In this document: positions 1 to 9,598 of the stretch, one piece after another
Position numbering within the stretch: position 1 is the first letter of the stretch
Layout: every line of letters starts with the position of its first letter
Assembly: GCA_001828855.1 (NCBI GenBank)
Contig: MHZT01000035.1
Location: forward strand, 141,380-205,379
Direction of reading: 5' to 3'
DNA: 64,000 bases
Origin: Rhodobacterales bacterium RIFCSPHIGHO2_02_FULL_62_130
GTDB lineage: Bacteria; Pseudomonadota; Alphaproteobacteria; Rhodobacterales; Rhodobacteraceae
Program-made: the position numbers and the translations under genes
The notes under the pieces: model-generated
What the model was told of the DNA's origin: nothing
The model's input: the letters and a program-made list of their open reading frames with translations, nothing else
The model's database searches: none

Positions 1-429
1 AACGCCGATCCAGAAGAAGAATTGCGCGCGCTGGCGGGGATCTATGAACGCCGTGGCGTGCCAGCCGATCTGGCGCAGCAGGTGGCGGCAGCACTGCATG
101 AAAAGGACGCGCTTGGCGCGCATGTGCGCGACGAGTTGGGGATTTCCGAACATACCGAGGCCAAGCCCTTGGTGGCGGCAGGGGCGTCGGCGCTGACCTT
201 TGCTGTCGGCGCGGCGCTGCCCTTGGCGACAGCGGCACTGGTGCCGGAGGCCACGATCACGCTTTGGGTGACAGGGCTGTCGCTGGCCTTCCTTGCGCTG
301 CTGGGCGCGGTGGGGGCCAAGGCGGGTGGTGCCTCGGTCTGGCGCGGTGTGCTGCGGGTGACGTTCTGGGGGGCTGTGGCGATGGCGGTGACGGCGGTGG
401 TCGGCAAGCTGTTCGGGGCTGTTGTCTGA
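1..429 (+). CDS. VIT1/CCC1-family transporter, C-terminal part
   Basis: The open frame runs in from the left edge, so only the last 142 residues are present. The visible part has a charged segment (ELRALAGIYERRGVPADLA, then LHEKDALGAHVRDELGI) followed by three hydrophobic helices that end at the C-terminus. This is the layout of the VIT1/CCC1 family, membrane carriers moving Fe2+ or Mn2+. The cytosolic acidic segment before the last helices is typical of the bacterial members. The start lies outside the window. The family is clear; the metal is inferred. Confidence 0.8.
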   Translation, partial: NADPEEELRALAGIYERRGVPADLAQQVAAALHEKDALGAHVRDELGISEHTEAKPLVAAGASALTFAVGAALPLATAALVPEATITLWVTGLSLAFLALLGAVGAKAGGASVWRGVLRVTFWGAVAMAVTAVVGKLFGAVV

Positions 430-489
430 CGCAGGCAAAGGTGCGTGAGATCACGCACCCTACCCCCTGATTTCCAACTGGCAGATAGC

Positions 490-519
490 AAAAAGGCCAG
501 AGTTTCCTCTGGCCCTTTT
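490..519 (-). terminator. Rho-independent terminator, probably bidirectional
   Basis: A GGCCAGAG/CTCTGGCC stem with a short loop is flanked by A and T runs on both sides. It lies 20 bases beyond the end of the Bax inhibitor gene on the minus strand and about 60 bases after the VIT-family gene on the plus strand, so it can serve both convergent genes. Confidence 0.75.
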
Positions 520-539
520 GTCATTCTGTGCTGTGCAGA

Positions 540-1262
540 TTATTCGCGGTTGCCCAGAAATTGCAGCAGGAACATGAACATGTTGATGAAGTCGAGGTAG
601 AGGTTCAGCGCGCCCATGATAGCGGCCTTGCCCAACCACTCCTGATCGCCAGCCTGCGCGTGGGCGATATAGGTGGCCTTGATCGTCTGGGTGTCAAAGG
701 CGGTCAGACCCGCGAAGACCAGAACGCCGATCACCGAAATCGCAAAGGCCAGTGCCGAGGAGGCAAGGAAGATGTTCACGATCGAGGCAACCAGAATGCC
801 GATCAGACCCATCATCAGGAACGTCCCCATGCCCGACAGGTCGCGCTTGGTGGTGTAGCCATACAGCGACAGGCCCGCGAAGGCGATCGAGGTGACAAGG
901 AAGGTCTGCGCGATCGAGGTGCTGGTGTAGACGGCGAAGATGAACGCCAGCGACAAGCCGACAGCCGCCGCATAGGCATAGAAGAACAGCTGCGCCGCAG
1001 CCACCGACAGGCGGTTGATCAGCGCGCCGAAAGCAAAGACCATCACCAGCGGCGCGAACATCACGACCCACTTCAGCGGGGTGCCGAAGATCGCCGCAAC
1101 CATCGCGTCATTGGTGCCAACAGCCCAAGCTACAGCACCGGTCAACAGCATCGCCACGGACATAAGCCCGTAGACCTTGTTCATATGGGCGCGCAGCCCT
1201 TGGTCGATTTCGGCGGTCCGGGCGCCCGCTCCTACTGTCCGGATCGTCTGATAGTCAGCCAT
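540..1262 (-). CDS. Bax inhibitor-1/YccA family membrane protein
   Basis: A 240-residue integral membrane protein with about seven hydrophobic helices. The N-terminus MADYQTIRTVGAGARTAEID, the following RAHMNKVYGLMSVAML, and the internal TFLVTSIAFAGLSLYGY with FDTQTIK near the end are characteristic of bacterial BI-1 (YbhL/YccA) proteins. Homologues act as inner-membrane calcium-leak or stress-related proteins; the role here is not established. The start is chosen because GGAGG lies just upstream, whereas the longer frame adds 16 basic residues with no ribosome site. It is a single gene followed by its own terminator. Confidence 0.85.
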   Translation of the reverse strand: MADYQTIRTVGAGARTAEIDQGLRAHMNKVYGLMSVAMLLTGAVAWAVGTNDAMVAAIFGTPLKWVVMFAPLVMVFAFGALINRLSVAAAQLFFYAYAAAVGLSLAFIFAVYTSTSIAQTFLVTSIAFAGLSLYGYTTKRDLSGMGTFLMMGLIGILVASIVNIFLASSALAFAISVIGVLVFAGLTAFDTQTIKATYIAHAQAGDQEWLGKAAIMGALNLYLDFINMFMFLLQFLGNRE

Positions 1263-1398
1263 GGGAAGCCTCCGAGTTAATCTGACAGTGGCGCGAAGAA
1301 TCCGCGCCACCTTATGCCGTCAATATCGGGGCTTGGCCTGCTGATTTCAAGGATTACCGGATGCGAAATCCCTAATCCCGAATGCAGGATAAATCTGC

Positions 1399-1629
1399 CT
1401 AGCGATGCCAGCCGCGCGGCACATCCCAGAGCGGGCGCGCAGCTTCGGCGCGGGCCTGTTCGGCGGTCAGTCCGATGTCGGCCAGACGGGTGGCGTCAAG
1501 GGTCAGAAGTTGCTTGCGTTGGTGCTTGGCAGTCAATCCAAGGCGCAGGCGCGCCATCAGATCAGCAAAAGTGCCGCTCGACTGCACGCGGGCAACGGCC
1601 AGCGTGGAGGTATGGAGCGAGGCGAACAT
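1399..1629 (-). CDS. DUF1127 domain protein
   Basis: A 76-residue basic protein whose second half (RKQLLTLDATRLADIGLTAE) matches the short DUF1127 domain, usually written as an arginine-rich helix followed by LxDIGLxRxDI. Small DUF1127 proteins in alphaproteobacteria have been linked to phosphate and carbon metabolism and to RNA turnover, but no function can be read from this copy. AAAGGA sits about 7 bases before the ATG. It is transcribed divergently from the LysR gene to its right, so the 133-base gap holds both promoters. Confidence 0.7.
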   Translation of the reverse strand: MFASLHTSTLAVARVQSSGTFADLMARLRLGLTAKHQRKQLLTLDATRLADIGLTAEQARAEAARPLWDVPRGWHR

Positions 1630-1762
1630 AATTTTTCCTTTCGGGTTTCATCGGCGTCGGTGATGGGGCCGCTGTGGCGCATCACATCACTTGATCTGTT
1701 TACCCGAATCGGTGACATTAGAAAAATGAATGCTTTTGACGTCTGGAATCAGGATTTGTGAT

Positions 1763-2650
1763 ATGGCGCGGAATCTGGACCTGACCTCGCTGCGGTCTTT
1801 CGTGGCGATTGCCGATGCGGGCGGGGTGACGCGGGCCGCCGGTTTCCTGAACCTGACGCAATCGGCGGTGTCGATGCAGATCAAGCGGCTTGAGGATATG
1901 CTGGGGACCGAGCTGCTGGACCGGTCCGGCCGCAAAGTGGGCCTGACAGCGGCGGGCGAGCAGTTGTTAGGCTATGCCCGCCGGATGCTGGCGCTGAACG
2001 ACGAGGTGTTTGGCCGCCTGACCCAATCGGCGCATGAGGGTGAGATCGTGCTGGGTGTGCCGCATGACATCGTTTACCCCGTCATCCCCGGCGTGCTGCA
2101 ACGCTTTGCCAAGGATTACCCCAAGATGCGGGTGCGGCTGTTGTCCTCGTTTACCCGCGTCTTGCAGGCGCAATTCGCGCGGGGCGAATGCGATGTGATC
2201 CTGACCACCGAGGAAACCGTTGAACCCGGCGGTCAGACCTTGGTGGAATTGCCGCTGGTCTGGATCGGTGCGCCGGGCGGTGTGGCGTGGAAGGGAAGGC
2301 CCTTGCGGCTGGCCTATGAACACAACTGCATCTTCCGCCAAGGCGTGCAGGCGGCGCTGGATGAGGCGGGCATCGCGTGGGAGATCGCGGTGGACAGCGA
2401 CAGCACCCGCACCGTCGAGGCCAGCGTCAGCGCCGATCTGGCCGTGCATACCGTGCTGGCCGGATCAGAGCCGCCTTACGTCGAGCGCATCGCCCATCAC
2501 GGTGCCTTGCCGGAACTGGCGCGGATGAAGGTGAACCTTTACGTCGCAGATCCCGTTCACAGCCCCGCAGTCGAGGCTTTGGCCGAATTGATCCGCCGAT
2601 CCTATGCGTCACGGGTCGAGGGACATGCAGCGGCGCGGGCCGCACGCTAG
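1763..2650 (+). CDS. LysR-family transcriptional regulator
   Basis: 295 residues with an N-terminal winged helix-turn-helix (LDLTSLRSFVAIADAGGVTR, then NLTQSAVSMQIKRLE) and the usual C-terminal effector-binding domain. MARNLDLTSL is taken as the start because it gives the normal short lead into the HTH; the upstream ATG would add 11 residues. It is divergent from the DUF1127 gene and convergent with the quinone oxidoreductase, whose stop codon overlaps its own. LysR regulators often control divergent neighbours, but the only divergent partner is the DUF1127 gene, so the target is unknown. Confidence 0.85.
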   Translation: MARNLDLTSLRSFVAIADAGGVTRAAGFLNLTQSAVSMQIKRLEDMLGTELLDRSGRKVGLTAAGEQLLGYARRMLALNDEVFGRLTQSAHEGEIVLGVPHDIVYPVIPGVLQRFAKDYPKMRVRLLSSFTRVLQAQFARGECDVILTTEETVEPGGQTLVELPLVWIGAPGGVAWKGRPLRLAYEHNCIFRQGVQAALDEAGIAWEIAVDSDSTRTVEASVSADLAVHTVLAGSEPPYVERIAHHGALPELARMKVNLYVADPVHSPAVEALAELIRRSYASRVEGHAAARAAR

Positions 2651-3609
2651 GGCAGGGTGATCACGACCTTGCCGGTCGAGGCGCGCGATTGCAGCAAGTC
2701 CAGCCCCTTGGGGAAATCCTGAAACGGAAGGACATGGCTGATATGTGGACGCAGGCCACCGCTTTCATACCAGCCGAACAGCGTCGCCAGCGAGTCGCGC
2801 AAGACCTGCGGGCGGAATTTCAGATAGCCGCCCCAGTAAAGCCCGATGACGGTCAGGTTCTTGACCAGCAACAGGTTGGCAGGAATCTGTGGCACGGTGC
2901 CGCTGGCGAAACCGATGGTCAGCAGGCGCCCTTCGGGACGACAGGCCCGCAAGGCCGCATCAAAGGCCGGACCGCCGACCGGATCGTATACCACATCCAC
3001 CCCGCCGAGCGCCTTGAGCTGATCCTTCAGGTCGGGGGCATCGCTGTCGATCAGGTGATCGGCCCCTGCGGCGGCGGCGATCTGCAACTTGTCCGCGCCG
3101 CGCGCGCAGGCAATCACCCGCGCACCCATGCGCTTGCCGATCTCCACGGCGGTCAGGCCGACCCCGCCCGCCGCGCCGAATACCAGCAATGTCTCGCCCG
3201 GTTGCAGACGGGCCTTGTGATCGAGGGCCAGATGCGAGGTGCCATAGGCGATGGGAAAGGCGGCGGCTTCGGTCAGGCTCATGCTGTCTGGAATCGGCAG
3301 CAGGCTGTCGGCAGGCATGCAAGCCCGCTCGGCCAGACCGCCCGCTCCGGCAAAGGTCAGCACGCGGGTGCCGATGGCGGGACCATCCGTGTCGTGGCCA
3401 AGGCTTTCAACCACGCCGGCAAATTCCATTCCCGGTGTGAAGGGCAGGTCGGGACGCTCTTGGTATTGGCCCTTTGCCATCAAGAGGTCGGCGAAATTCA
3501 ACCCGCAGGCCGCAACACGCACCACGGCCTGCCCCGAGGCCGGTGTCGGGTCCGGCAGCATCGCCAGTCGCGCGGGCTGCCCCAATGTCTCGATCGTCCA
3601 CGCTTGCAT
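2647..3609 (-). CDS. NADPH:quinone oxidoreductase, zinc-free MDR family
   Basis: 320 residues starting MQAWTIETLG. The GroES-like N-terminal half (GLNFADLLMAKGQYQERPDL) is followed by a Rossmann half with VFGAAGGVGLTAVEIGKRMG, the NAD(P)-binding motif of quinone oxidoreductases, and GGVDVVYDPVGG. The cysteine zinc-binding set of alcohol dehydrogenases is missing, which fits the quinone reductase branch. Family members reduce quinones or enones with NADPH in the cytoplasm. The longer frame to 3834 adds 75 residues unlike the family and is not used. It is convergent with the LysR gene by a 4-base stop overlap. Confidence 0.8.
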   Translation of the reverse strand: MQAWTIETLGQPARLAMLPDPTPASGQAVVRVAACGLNFADLLMAKGQYQERPDLPFTPGMEFAGVVESLGHDTDGPAIGTRVLTFAGAGGLAERACMPADSLLPIPDSMSLTEAAAFPIAYGTSHLALDHKARLQPGETLLVFGAAGGVGLTAVEIGKRMGARVIACARGADKLQIAAAAGADHLIDSDAPDLKDQLKALGGVDVVYDPVGGPAFDAALRACRPEGRLLTIGFASGTVPQIPANLLLVKNLTVIGLYWGGYLKFRPQVLRDSLATLFGWYESGGLRPHISHVLPFQDFPKGLDLLQSRASTGKVVITLP

Positions 3610-3842
3610 GTCTGGCTTTTTCCTTGATGTCGCGGTGCTGATATTTGCGCGAAACTCTGGCGAATTTGACGCCAGACGCAAGCCCGAGCGGGCGGGATTT
3701 GCAAAATGCAATGAAACACACCCGGTATTGGCGCAAATTGCAATGCAAAATGGAAATAACCTATAAGGCGAGTTGCGCCAAATCCGCGACCCCATAGCGC
3801 GACAGCCGCGCCGGCCACGGATTTTCTTCATCACTTGTATAA

Positions 3843-3856
3843 TTGGACATATCCAA
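3843..3856. promoter_or_regulatory. Short inverted repeat upstream of the XRE gene
   Basis: TTGGA and TCCAA arms separated by four bases lie in the AT-richer gap between the quinone oxidoreductase and the XRE regulator, about 117 bases before the XRE start. It could be an operator, but nothing ties a protein to it. Confidence 0.25.
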
Positions 3857-3973
3857 AAAGACAGGTTTTTGGGCGATCTAAAGATATTCTGTGCAGAACT
3901 GAACTTCCGCTAAGATTGGCATGGAACTTGCTTGTAAAGGGCAGGGGACGAAAACCAGAAAACGGAGAGTCTT

Positions 3974-4336
3974 ATGAAGCACCCAGTGGACGCCCATGTC
4001 GGCAAACGTATCCGGCATCGCCGTTGGATGGTTGGTATGACCCAGCAACAATTGGCCGACAAGGTCGGGATCAAGTTCCAGCAAATCCAGAAATACGAAA
4101 CCGGTATGAACCGCGTCTCGGCGTCGCGCCTGTGGGATATTGCAGATGCTTTGGGGGTGACAATCTCGTTCTTCTTCGAGGGTCTGGTCGAAGGCACGCC
4201 TTCGGCGCAAACTGCGGGTGGCGATATGATGGCCGACAAAGAGGCGCTGGAACTGGTGCGGTCCTACTATGCGATCCCCGAAGCACAGCGTCGCCGCCTG
4301 TTCGATCTGGCCCGCGTTCTGAGCGAAGCGGCTTAG
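3974..4336 (+). CDS. XRE-family helix-turn-helix regulator
   Basis: 120 residues. Residues about 8-65 form a Cro/CI-type HTH (GKRIRHRRWMVGMTQQQLAD, then FQQIQKYETGMNRVSASRLW). The C-terminal part (KEALELVRSYYAIPEAQRRR) is a short helical tail found in a widespread alphaproteobacterial group. GGAGAG precedes the ATG. Targets are unknown. It is monocistronic, with the HisN-type phosphatase starting 77 bases later on the same strand, so co-transcription is possible. Confidence 0.85.
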   Translation: MKHPVDAHVGKRIRHRRWMVGMTQQQLADKVGIKFQQIQKYETGMNRVSASRLWDIADALGVTISFFFEGLVEGTPSAQTAGGDMMADKEALELVRSYYAIPEAQRRRLFDLARVLSEAA

Positions 4337-4413
4337 CTGCAAAATCTTGACCTGCCGCCCCCAAGCGTTTAGCGCGGACGGCAGGGCGATTTGCCCGTTT
4401 GAGGGGCAAAACC

Positions 4414-5214
4414 ATGGCCAGACTGTCCGCGTCCGATGCACAGGATATCTTTGCCACCGCTGCAGAATTGGCCGATGCGGCCCGAGTGGCAACCTTGCAG
4501 CATTTCCGCAGCGACGGGCTGACCGCCGACAACAAGGAAGTCGCCCGCTTTGATCCGGTTACGGTGGCGGACCGCCTGTCGGAAGAACGGATGCGCGCGA
4601 TCCTTGCGCGTCGGCGGCCACAAGACGGGATTCTGGGCGAGGAATTTGCGCCCGTGGCCGGAACCTCGGGGCTGACATGGGTGCTGGACCCGATTGATGG
4701 CACGCGCGGCTATCTGTCCGGCACGCCGACTTGGGGGGTGCTGATCTCGGTCCGCGATGCGGCAGGGCCGATCTATGGCATCATAGACCAACCCTATATT
4801 CAGGAACGCTTCGAGGGCGGTTTGGGGCGCGCCGAGGTAAACGGGCCGATGGGACACAAGGCGCTGGTCACGCGCGCGGCGCGGCCCTTGTCCGAGGCCA
4901 TCTTGTTCACCACCTTTCCCGAGGTTGGCACGGCGGATGAGGGCGCCGCCTTTCGTCGTGTGGCCGCGCAGGCCAAACTGGTGCGGTACGGCACCGATTG
5001 CTATGCCTATGCGCTGATCGCGGCAGGGCAGATCGATCTGGTGATCGAGGCCGGATTGCAGGCCTATGACGTGCAGGCCCCGATTGCTGTGATCGAAGCG
5101 GCGGGGGGCATTGTGACGGATTGGCAGGGACGGCCTTGCCATGACGGCGGGCGTGTTCTGGCTGCGGCCAATGCGGCGATCCATGCCGAAGCCTTGGCGC
5201 TGCTGAACGGCTGA
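4414..5214 (+). CDS. hisN: Inositol monophosphatase family protein, likely histidinol-phosphatase
   Basis: 266 residues of the Mg2+-dependent, Li+-sensitive phosphatase fold. Metal-binding motifs are visible: GEEF near residue 70, DPIDGTRGYLSGTPTWGVL near residue 93, and YDVQAPIAVIEAAGG near the C-terminus. The DPIDGTxxY-SGxPxWG pattern is closest to the HisN-type histidinol-phosphatases that replace HisB in many alphaproteobacteria; hisS, hisZ and hisG lie elsewhere in the window. The start has GAGGGG about 8 bases upstream. A general inositol phosphatase role is the alternative. Confidence 0.78.
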   Translation: MARLSASDAQDIFATAAELADAARVATLQHFRSDGLTADNKEVARFDPVTVADRLSEERMRAILARRRPQDGILGEEFAPVAGTSGLTWVLDPIDGTRGYLSGTPTWGVLISVRDAAGPIYGIIDQPYIQERFEGGLGRAEVNGPMGHKALVTRAARPLSEAILFTTFPEVGTADEGAAFRRVAAQAKLVRYGTDCYAYALIAAGQIDLVIEAGLQAYDVQAPIAVIEAAGGIVTDWQGRPCHDGGRVLAAANAAIHAEALALLNG

Positions 5215-5295
5215 CACGCGGAACGGTTGCAAAGGTGATCCGATTGCGGCGCGGTTTCTTGCGAAACTGCGCCATTGCTATTTTTTCAGAACGAA

Positions 5296-5363
5296 GAAAG
5301 GGGGCTTTCCGCCCCCTCGGCGCAAGGCGCCTCACCCCCGCGAGTATTTGGGCCAAGATGAAG
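5296..5363 (-). repeat. Dispersed palindromic element, family 1, copy a
   Basis: Read on the minus strand it has the family layout: AAATACTCGCGGGGG, a short GC-rich hairpin (GAGGCGCC/GGCGCCTC-like), then a GGGGGC/GCCCCC hairpin. It lies between the hisN-like gene and the 8-oxoguanine deaminase gene. Other copies are near 8263, 17454, 26410, 32319, 36605 and 36652. Confidence 0.65.
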
Positions 5364-5475
5364 GGGCTTGGCGGGGTTTTGGTGGTTTGGTAGGGTCTTG
5401 GGGCGCGAGTCCTTGATCCCCCTTCTGTCGCGCGGTTCCCGATCCACCGAAGGGGGTGGTGCAAAGGGGAACGCT

Positions 5476-6816
5476 ATGGCTTCCGAATTTCTGATCCGCA
5501 ATGCGGATGTTGTTGTGACCATGAATCGCGCGCGTCAAGAAATCGTGCGGGGCGATGTGTTGCTGCGGGGCGGGGTAATTGCGGCGGTGGGGCAGGGGTT
5601 GGCCACGACGGGGCGCGTGGTCGAGGCGCGGGGCTGCGTTGTGACGCCCGGTTTGGTGAACACGCATCATCATCTGTATCAGACCCTGACCCGCGCGGTG
5701 CCGGGGGGGCAGGATGCGCTTTTGTTCGGCTGGCTGAAGACGCTGTATCCGATCTGGTCCCGGTTCGGGCCGGAGGAGATGTTCGCCTCGGCGCAGGTGG
5801 GCTTGGCGGAGCTGGCGCTGTCGGGCTGCAGCTTGACCTCGGATCATCTCTATCTGTTCCCGAACGGGTCGCGGCTGGATGATACCATTGCCGCCGCGCG
5901 CGAGGTGGGCTTGCGGTTTCACCCCACCCGCGGCGCGATGAGCATCGGTGAAAGTGCTGGGGGGCTGCCGCCCGACAGTCTGGTGGAACGCGAGGCAGCA
6001 ATTCTGGAGGACTGCATCCGCGTGGTCGACGCCCATCACGATGCATCCGAGGGCGCGATGGTGCGGGTTGGTCTTGCGCCCTGTTCGCCCTTTTCCGTGT
6101 CGCGCGATCTGATGCGTGACGCGGCGCTGTTGGCGCGGGACAAGGGCGTGATGCTGCACACCCATCTTGCCGAGAATGACGAGGATATCGCTTATTCTCT
6201 GGCCAAGTTCGGCTGCCGTCCGGGGCAATATGCCGAGGATCTGGGCTGGACCGGCGCGGATGTCTGGCACGCCCATTGCGTCAAGCTGGACGCGGGCGAG
6301 ATTGATCTGTTCGCCCGCTCTGGCACGGGGGTGGCGCATTGCCCCTGTTCCAACTGCCGTTTGGGATCGGGCATCGCGCCTGTGCGGCAGATGCGGGATG
6401 CGGGGGTGAAGGTGGGCTTGGGTGTGGATGGATCGGCCAGCAACGATGCGGGCAACCTGATAGGCGAGGCGCGGCAGACGCTGTTGTTGCAGCGGGTGTC
6501 ACGCGGGGCCGACGCCATGTCCGCGCGCGAGGCGCTGGAGATTGCCACTTTGGGCGGGGCGCACGTCTTGGGGCGGCAGGATTGCGGATCAATCGAGGTT
6601 GGCAAGCGCGCCGATATCGCGATCTGGGATGTTTCGGGGATCGAGGCTGCGGGATCGTGGGACGCGGTGGCCAGTCTGGTCCTCTGCGGTCCGACCCGCG
6701 TGCGCGACCTGTTTGTCGAAGGGCGCGCGGTGGTTTCGGGTGGGCAGATGGCCACGATTGATCTGCCCCGTGTGATCGAGGTTCAGAACCGTCTGGCGGC
6801 GCGTCTGGCCGGTTAG
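5476..6816 (+). CDS. 8-oxoguanine deaminase (amidohydrolase family)
   Basis: 446 residues of the TIM-barrel amidohydrolase superfamily, cytoplasmic and metal dependent. Motifs in order: VNTHHHLYQTLTRAVPG (two metal histidines plus the substrate loop of the ATZ/8-oxoguanine deaminase branch), MLHTHLAENDED, HAHCVKLDAGEID, VAHCPCSNCRLGSG and GLGVDGSASNDAGNL (metal aspartate). The LYQTLTRAVPG-QDA-LFGWL stretch is typical of characterised 8-oxoguanine deaminases, which convert 8-oxoguanine to urate and ammonia; atrazine-chlorohydrolase-like enzymes are the next closest family. The start follows a GGGGAA site. The xanthine dehydrogenase operon 20 kb away fits purine breakdown. Confidence 0.8.
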   Translation: MASEFLIRNADVVVTMNRARQEIVRGDVLLRGGVIAAVGQGLATTGRVVEARGCVVTPGLVNTHHHLYQTLTRAVPGGQDALLFGWLKTLYPIWSRFGPEEMFASAQVGLAELALSGCSLTSDHLYLFPNGSRLDDTIAAAREVGLRFHPTRGAMSIGESAGGLPPDSLVEREAAILEDCIRVVDAHHDASEGAMVRVGLAPCSPFSVSRDLMRDAALLARDKGVMLHTHLAENDEDIAYSLAKFGCRPGQYAEDLGWTGADVWHAHCVKLDAGEIDLFARSGTGVAHCPCSNCRLGSGIAPVRQMRDAGVKVGLGVDGSASNDAGNLIGEARQTLLLQRVSRGADAMSAREALEIATLGGAHVLGRQDCGSIEVGKRADIAIWDVSGIEAAGSWDAVASLVLCGPTRVRDLFVEGRAVVSGGQMATIDLPRVIEVQNRLAARLAG

Positions 6817-7021
6817 GCCTTGTTTTCCTTTACAGGCGGTTTTTTAGCGGCTATTTCGGCCGCATGATCGCACATGGCATCCTGTTCCAGCTGCCCCGAC
6901 GCCGACGCTGACCCCAGCTTCGCGCCCGATCTGCCGTGGCCGCATGCCACATCCCCTCAATACACGTTGACCTTTGTGCCGGGCTTTGGCACCCCTATGG
7001 CTTCCTTGAAGGATAAAGCTG

Positions 7022-8197
7022 ATGATTACGCCCGTTCTGCCGACCTATAACCGCGCTCCGATGGCCTTTGTGAAGGGCGAAGGCTCTTGGCTGACTGCCG
7101 AGGATGGCAGCCGATACCTTGATCTGGGTGCAGGGATTGCGGTGAACGCGCTGGGTCATGCCCATCCGGCCTTGGTGGCGGCGATCACCGAGCAGGCGGC
7201 AAAGCTGTGGCATGTGTCGAACCTGTACCGCATCCCCGAGCAGGAAAAGCTGGCCGAGATGCTGGTGGACAAGACCTTTGCTGACACCGTGTTCTTCACC
7301 AATTCCGGCACCGAGGCGGCGGAACTGGCGATCAAGATGGCGCGCAAATATCACTATGACAAAGACCGCGCCGACCGGATCGAGATCATCGCCTTTGAAG
7401 GCGCATTCCATGGCCGCTCTACCGGTGCGATTGCGGCGGCGGGATCGGAAAAGATGGTCAAGGGCTTTGGCCCGCTGATGCCCGGCTTCCGGCAGTTGAA
7501 ATGGGGCGATCACGATGCTTTGCGCGCGGCCATCACCCCCAACACCTGCGCCGTCATCATCGAGCCTGTGCAGGGCGAAGGCGGCATCCGCTCGGTACCC
7601 GATCAATGCCTGAAAGGCCTGCGCGATCTGTGCGATGAAACCGGCACGCTGTTGATCTTTGACGAAGTGCAGTGCGGCATGGGCCGGACGGGCAAACTGT
7701 TCGCGCATGAATGGGCAGGCGTCAGCCCCGATATCATGATGGTCGCCAAGGGCATTGGTGGCGGCTTCCCGCTGGGTGCGGTTCTGGCGACGGAAAAGGC
7801 CGCCAGCGGCATGGTTGCGGGTACGCATGGTTCGACCTATGGCGGCAACCCTTTGGGCTGCGCCGTGGGGGCTGCGGTCATGGGCATTGTCTCGGATGAC
7901 GCCTTTCTGGACGAGGTATCGCGCAAGGCCGCCCTGTTCCGGCAAGGGCTGGAAGGTCTGGTCGCCAGCCACCCGACGGTGTTCGAGGCGGTGCGCGGCC
8001 AAGGTCTGATCCTTGGCCTGAAATGCAAGGCATCGAACCTTGATGTGGTCAAAGCCGCCTACGCCGAACATCTGCTGACGGTCCCCGCCGCCGACAATGT
8101 GCTGCGCCTGCTGCCTGCACTGAACATCCCCGACACCGATATATCCGAGGCGCTGGCCCGTCTTGACCGCACCGCCGCACGGATCGAGGCGGCCTGA
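7022..8197 (+). CDS. argD: Acetylornithine aminotransferase
   Basis: 391 residues of the class III PLP aminotransferases. Visible motifs: [67 protein letters not shown] and the PLP lysine in [17 protein letters not shown]. The protein transfers the amino group of glutamate to N-acetylglutamate semialdehyde in arginine synthesis. GAAGGA lies about 9 bases before the ATG. argF follows 146 bases later on the same strand, a common alphaproteobacterial argD-argF pair, here separated by a dispersed repeat. Confidence 0.92.
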   Translation: MITPVLPTYNRAPMAFVKGEGSWLTAEDGSRYLDLGAGIAVNALGHAHPALVAAITEQAAKLWHVSNLYRIPEQEKLAEMLVDKTFADTVFFTNSGTEAAELAIKMARKYHYDKDRADRIEIIAFEGAFHGRSTGAIAAAGSEKMVKGFGPLMPGFRQLKWGDHDALRAAITPNTCAVIIEPVQGEGGIRSVPDQCLKGLRDLCDETGTLLIFDEVQCGMGRTGKLFAHEWAGVSPDIMMVAKGIGGGFPLGAVLATEKAASGMVAGTHGSTYGGNPLGCAVGAAVMGIVSDDAFLDEVSRKAALFRQGLEGLVASHPTVFEAVRGQGLILGLKCKASNLDVVKAAYAEHLLTVPAADNVLRLLPALNIPDTDISEALARLDRTAARIEAA

Positions 8198-8262
8198 TGC
8201 GTCTGTCCCCCGCCAGCGCCGAGGCTGAAACCCGCGCCTCCCGACGACTGCGTTAAGGTTCC

Positions 8263-8325
8263 GCTTCATCCTCTTCGCAGAAATATCCTGCGGGGGTCCG
8301 GGGGTGCAAAACCCCCGGCGGCCCG
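8263..8325 (+). repeat. Dispersed palindromic element, family 1, copy b
   Basis: It contains the head CTCTTCGCAGAAATATCCTG followed by CGGGGGTCCGGGGG and a GGGGGT/ACCCCC hairpin (loop gcaaa). It lies in the argD-argF gap, so it would be transcribed if the two genes share a message. Confidence 0.6.
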
Positions 8326-8343
8326 CCACCAAAGAGACGCTTT

Positions 8344-9270
8344 ATGAAACACTTCCTCGATATCCATAAAACCGACGCCGCCGAATTGCGGGGCATGATC
8401 AACTCGGCCCACGCGATGAAGGCCGCACGCAACAACCGCCCCAAAGGCACGCCGGATGACGACCAGCCGCTTGCGGGCCGCATGGTGGCGCTGATCTTCG
8501 AAAAGCCCTCCACCCGCACCCGCGTGTCTTTCGATGTCGGTGTGCGCCAGATGGGCGGGCAGACCATGGTGCTGTCGGGCAAGGAAATGCAGCTCGGCCA
8601 TGGCGAGACCATTGCCGACACCGCCCGCGTGCTGTCGCGTTACGTCGATCTGATCATGATCCGCACCTTCGAAGAGGCGACGCTGCTTGAAATGGCCGAG
8701 CACGCCACGGTTCCGGTGATCAACGGGCTGACCAACCGCACCCATCCCTGCCAGATCATGGCCGATGTGATGACCTACGAAGAACATCGCGGCCCGATCG
8801 CGGGCAAAAAGGTGGTCTGGGCGGGCGACGGCAACAATGTCGCCGCATCCTTTCTGCATGCGGCGGGGCAGTTCGGCTTTGACTTCACCTTCACGGGGCC
8901 GGAAACGCTGGACCCGGAACAGAAATTCGTCGATTTCGCCCGCTCCAAAGGCAGCACCGTTCTGATTGAACGCGATCCGGCCAAGGCCGTGCAGGGGGCC
9001 GATCTGGTGGTCACCGACACTTGGGTGTCGATGCACGATCCTGAATCAGCCAAGGAACGCCGCCACAACCAGTTGCGCGGCTATCAGGTGAACGAGGCGC
9101 TGATGGCCAAGGCCAAGCCCGACAGCCTGTTCATGCATTGCCTGCCCGCCCATCGCAACGACGAGGCCACCAGCGCCGTGATGGACGGCCCCCATTCGGT
9201 GATCTTTGACGAGGCCGAAAACCGCCTTCACGCGCAAAAGGCTGTGATGCGCTGGTGTTTGGGGGTTTGA
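8344..9270 (+). CDS. argF: Ornithine carbamoyltransferase
   Basis: 308 residues. The carbamoyl-phosphate loop is [20 protein letters not shown], and further motifs are [20 protein letters not shown] and the ornithine-binding [11 protein letters not shown] near the C-terminus. The enzyme makes citrulline from ornithine and carbamoyl phosphate in the cytoplasm. Its length is normal for anabolic OTC. It sits downstream of argD. AGAGACGC-type spacing before the ATG is a weak ribosome site, but the N-terminus [19 protein letters not shown] matches the family start. Confidence 0.93.
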   Translation: MKHFLDIHKTDAAELRGMINSAHAMKAARNNRPKGTPDDDQPLAGRMVALIFEKPSTRTRVSFDVGVRQMGGQTMVLSGKEMQLGHGETIADTARVLSRYVDLIMIRTFEEATLLEMAEHATVPVINGLTNRTHPCQIMADVMTYEEHRGPIAGKKVVWAGDGNNVAASFLHAAGQFGFDFTFTGPETLDPEQKFVDFARSKGSTVLIERDPAKAVQGADLVVTDTWVSMHDPESAKERRHNQLRGYQVNEALMAKAKPDSLFMHCLPAHRNDEATSAVMDGPHSVIFDEAENRLHAQKAVMRWCLGV

Positions 9271-9313
9271 GAGGGGGGGCAAAAACTTAACTCGCCCCTG
9301 ATCCAATACTACC

Positions 9314-9520
9314 TCGGGCGGGGAAAGGCACTGCCTTTCCCCCTCCGGCAGGCGAACCCGTGCTGCAATACCGCATCACCTAGCGAAACATGGGCCAGCG
9401 CCTGCCCTGTCGGGCAAGAAGCCCCAGCCGCCAGAGGGCGGGCGCTGGCCGGTGGCTTTGGGCCACCGGCTTGTGAAAATCGTGGGCTTTCCGCGTGACC
9501 ATCTGCGACTGCCTCGGTCA
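9314..9520. repeat. Dispersed repeat family 2, copy a (fills the argF-DUF1993 gap)
   Basis: The 328-base gap 9271-9598 holds no credible gene. Most of it matches 41934-42125: a GGGAAAGGCA/TGCCTTTCCC hairpin, a GC-rich middle, GCGCTGGCCGGTGGCTTTGG leading into GGCCACCGGCTTG (a near-perfect GCCGGTGG/CCACCGGC stem), and a tail ending in a GACC...CCTCGGTCA-like motif. The minus-strand frame through it has no start context and no domain. Confidence 0.6.
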
Positions 9521-9598
9521 TTGCCTGCGCCCCCCACTCCCCCCTTGCCTTGCACCTCAAAACGCGGCTTCCTGCGCTGACCCAACAGGCAGGATATC

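Noticed and set aside
9309..9560. 83-codon minus-strand frame in the argF-DUF1993 gap
   Set aside because: Lies wholly in repeat family 2; no ribosome site, not conserved with the frame through the other copy.
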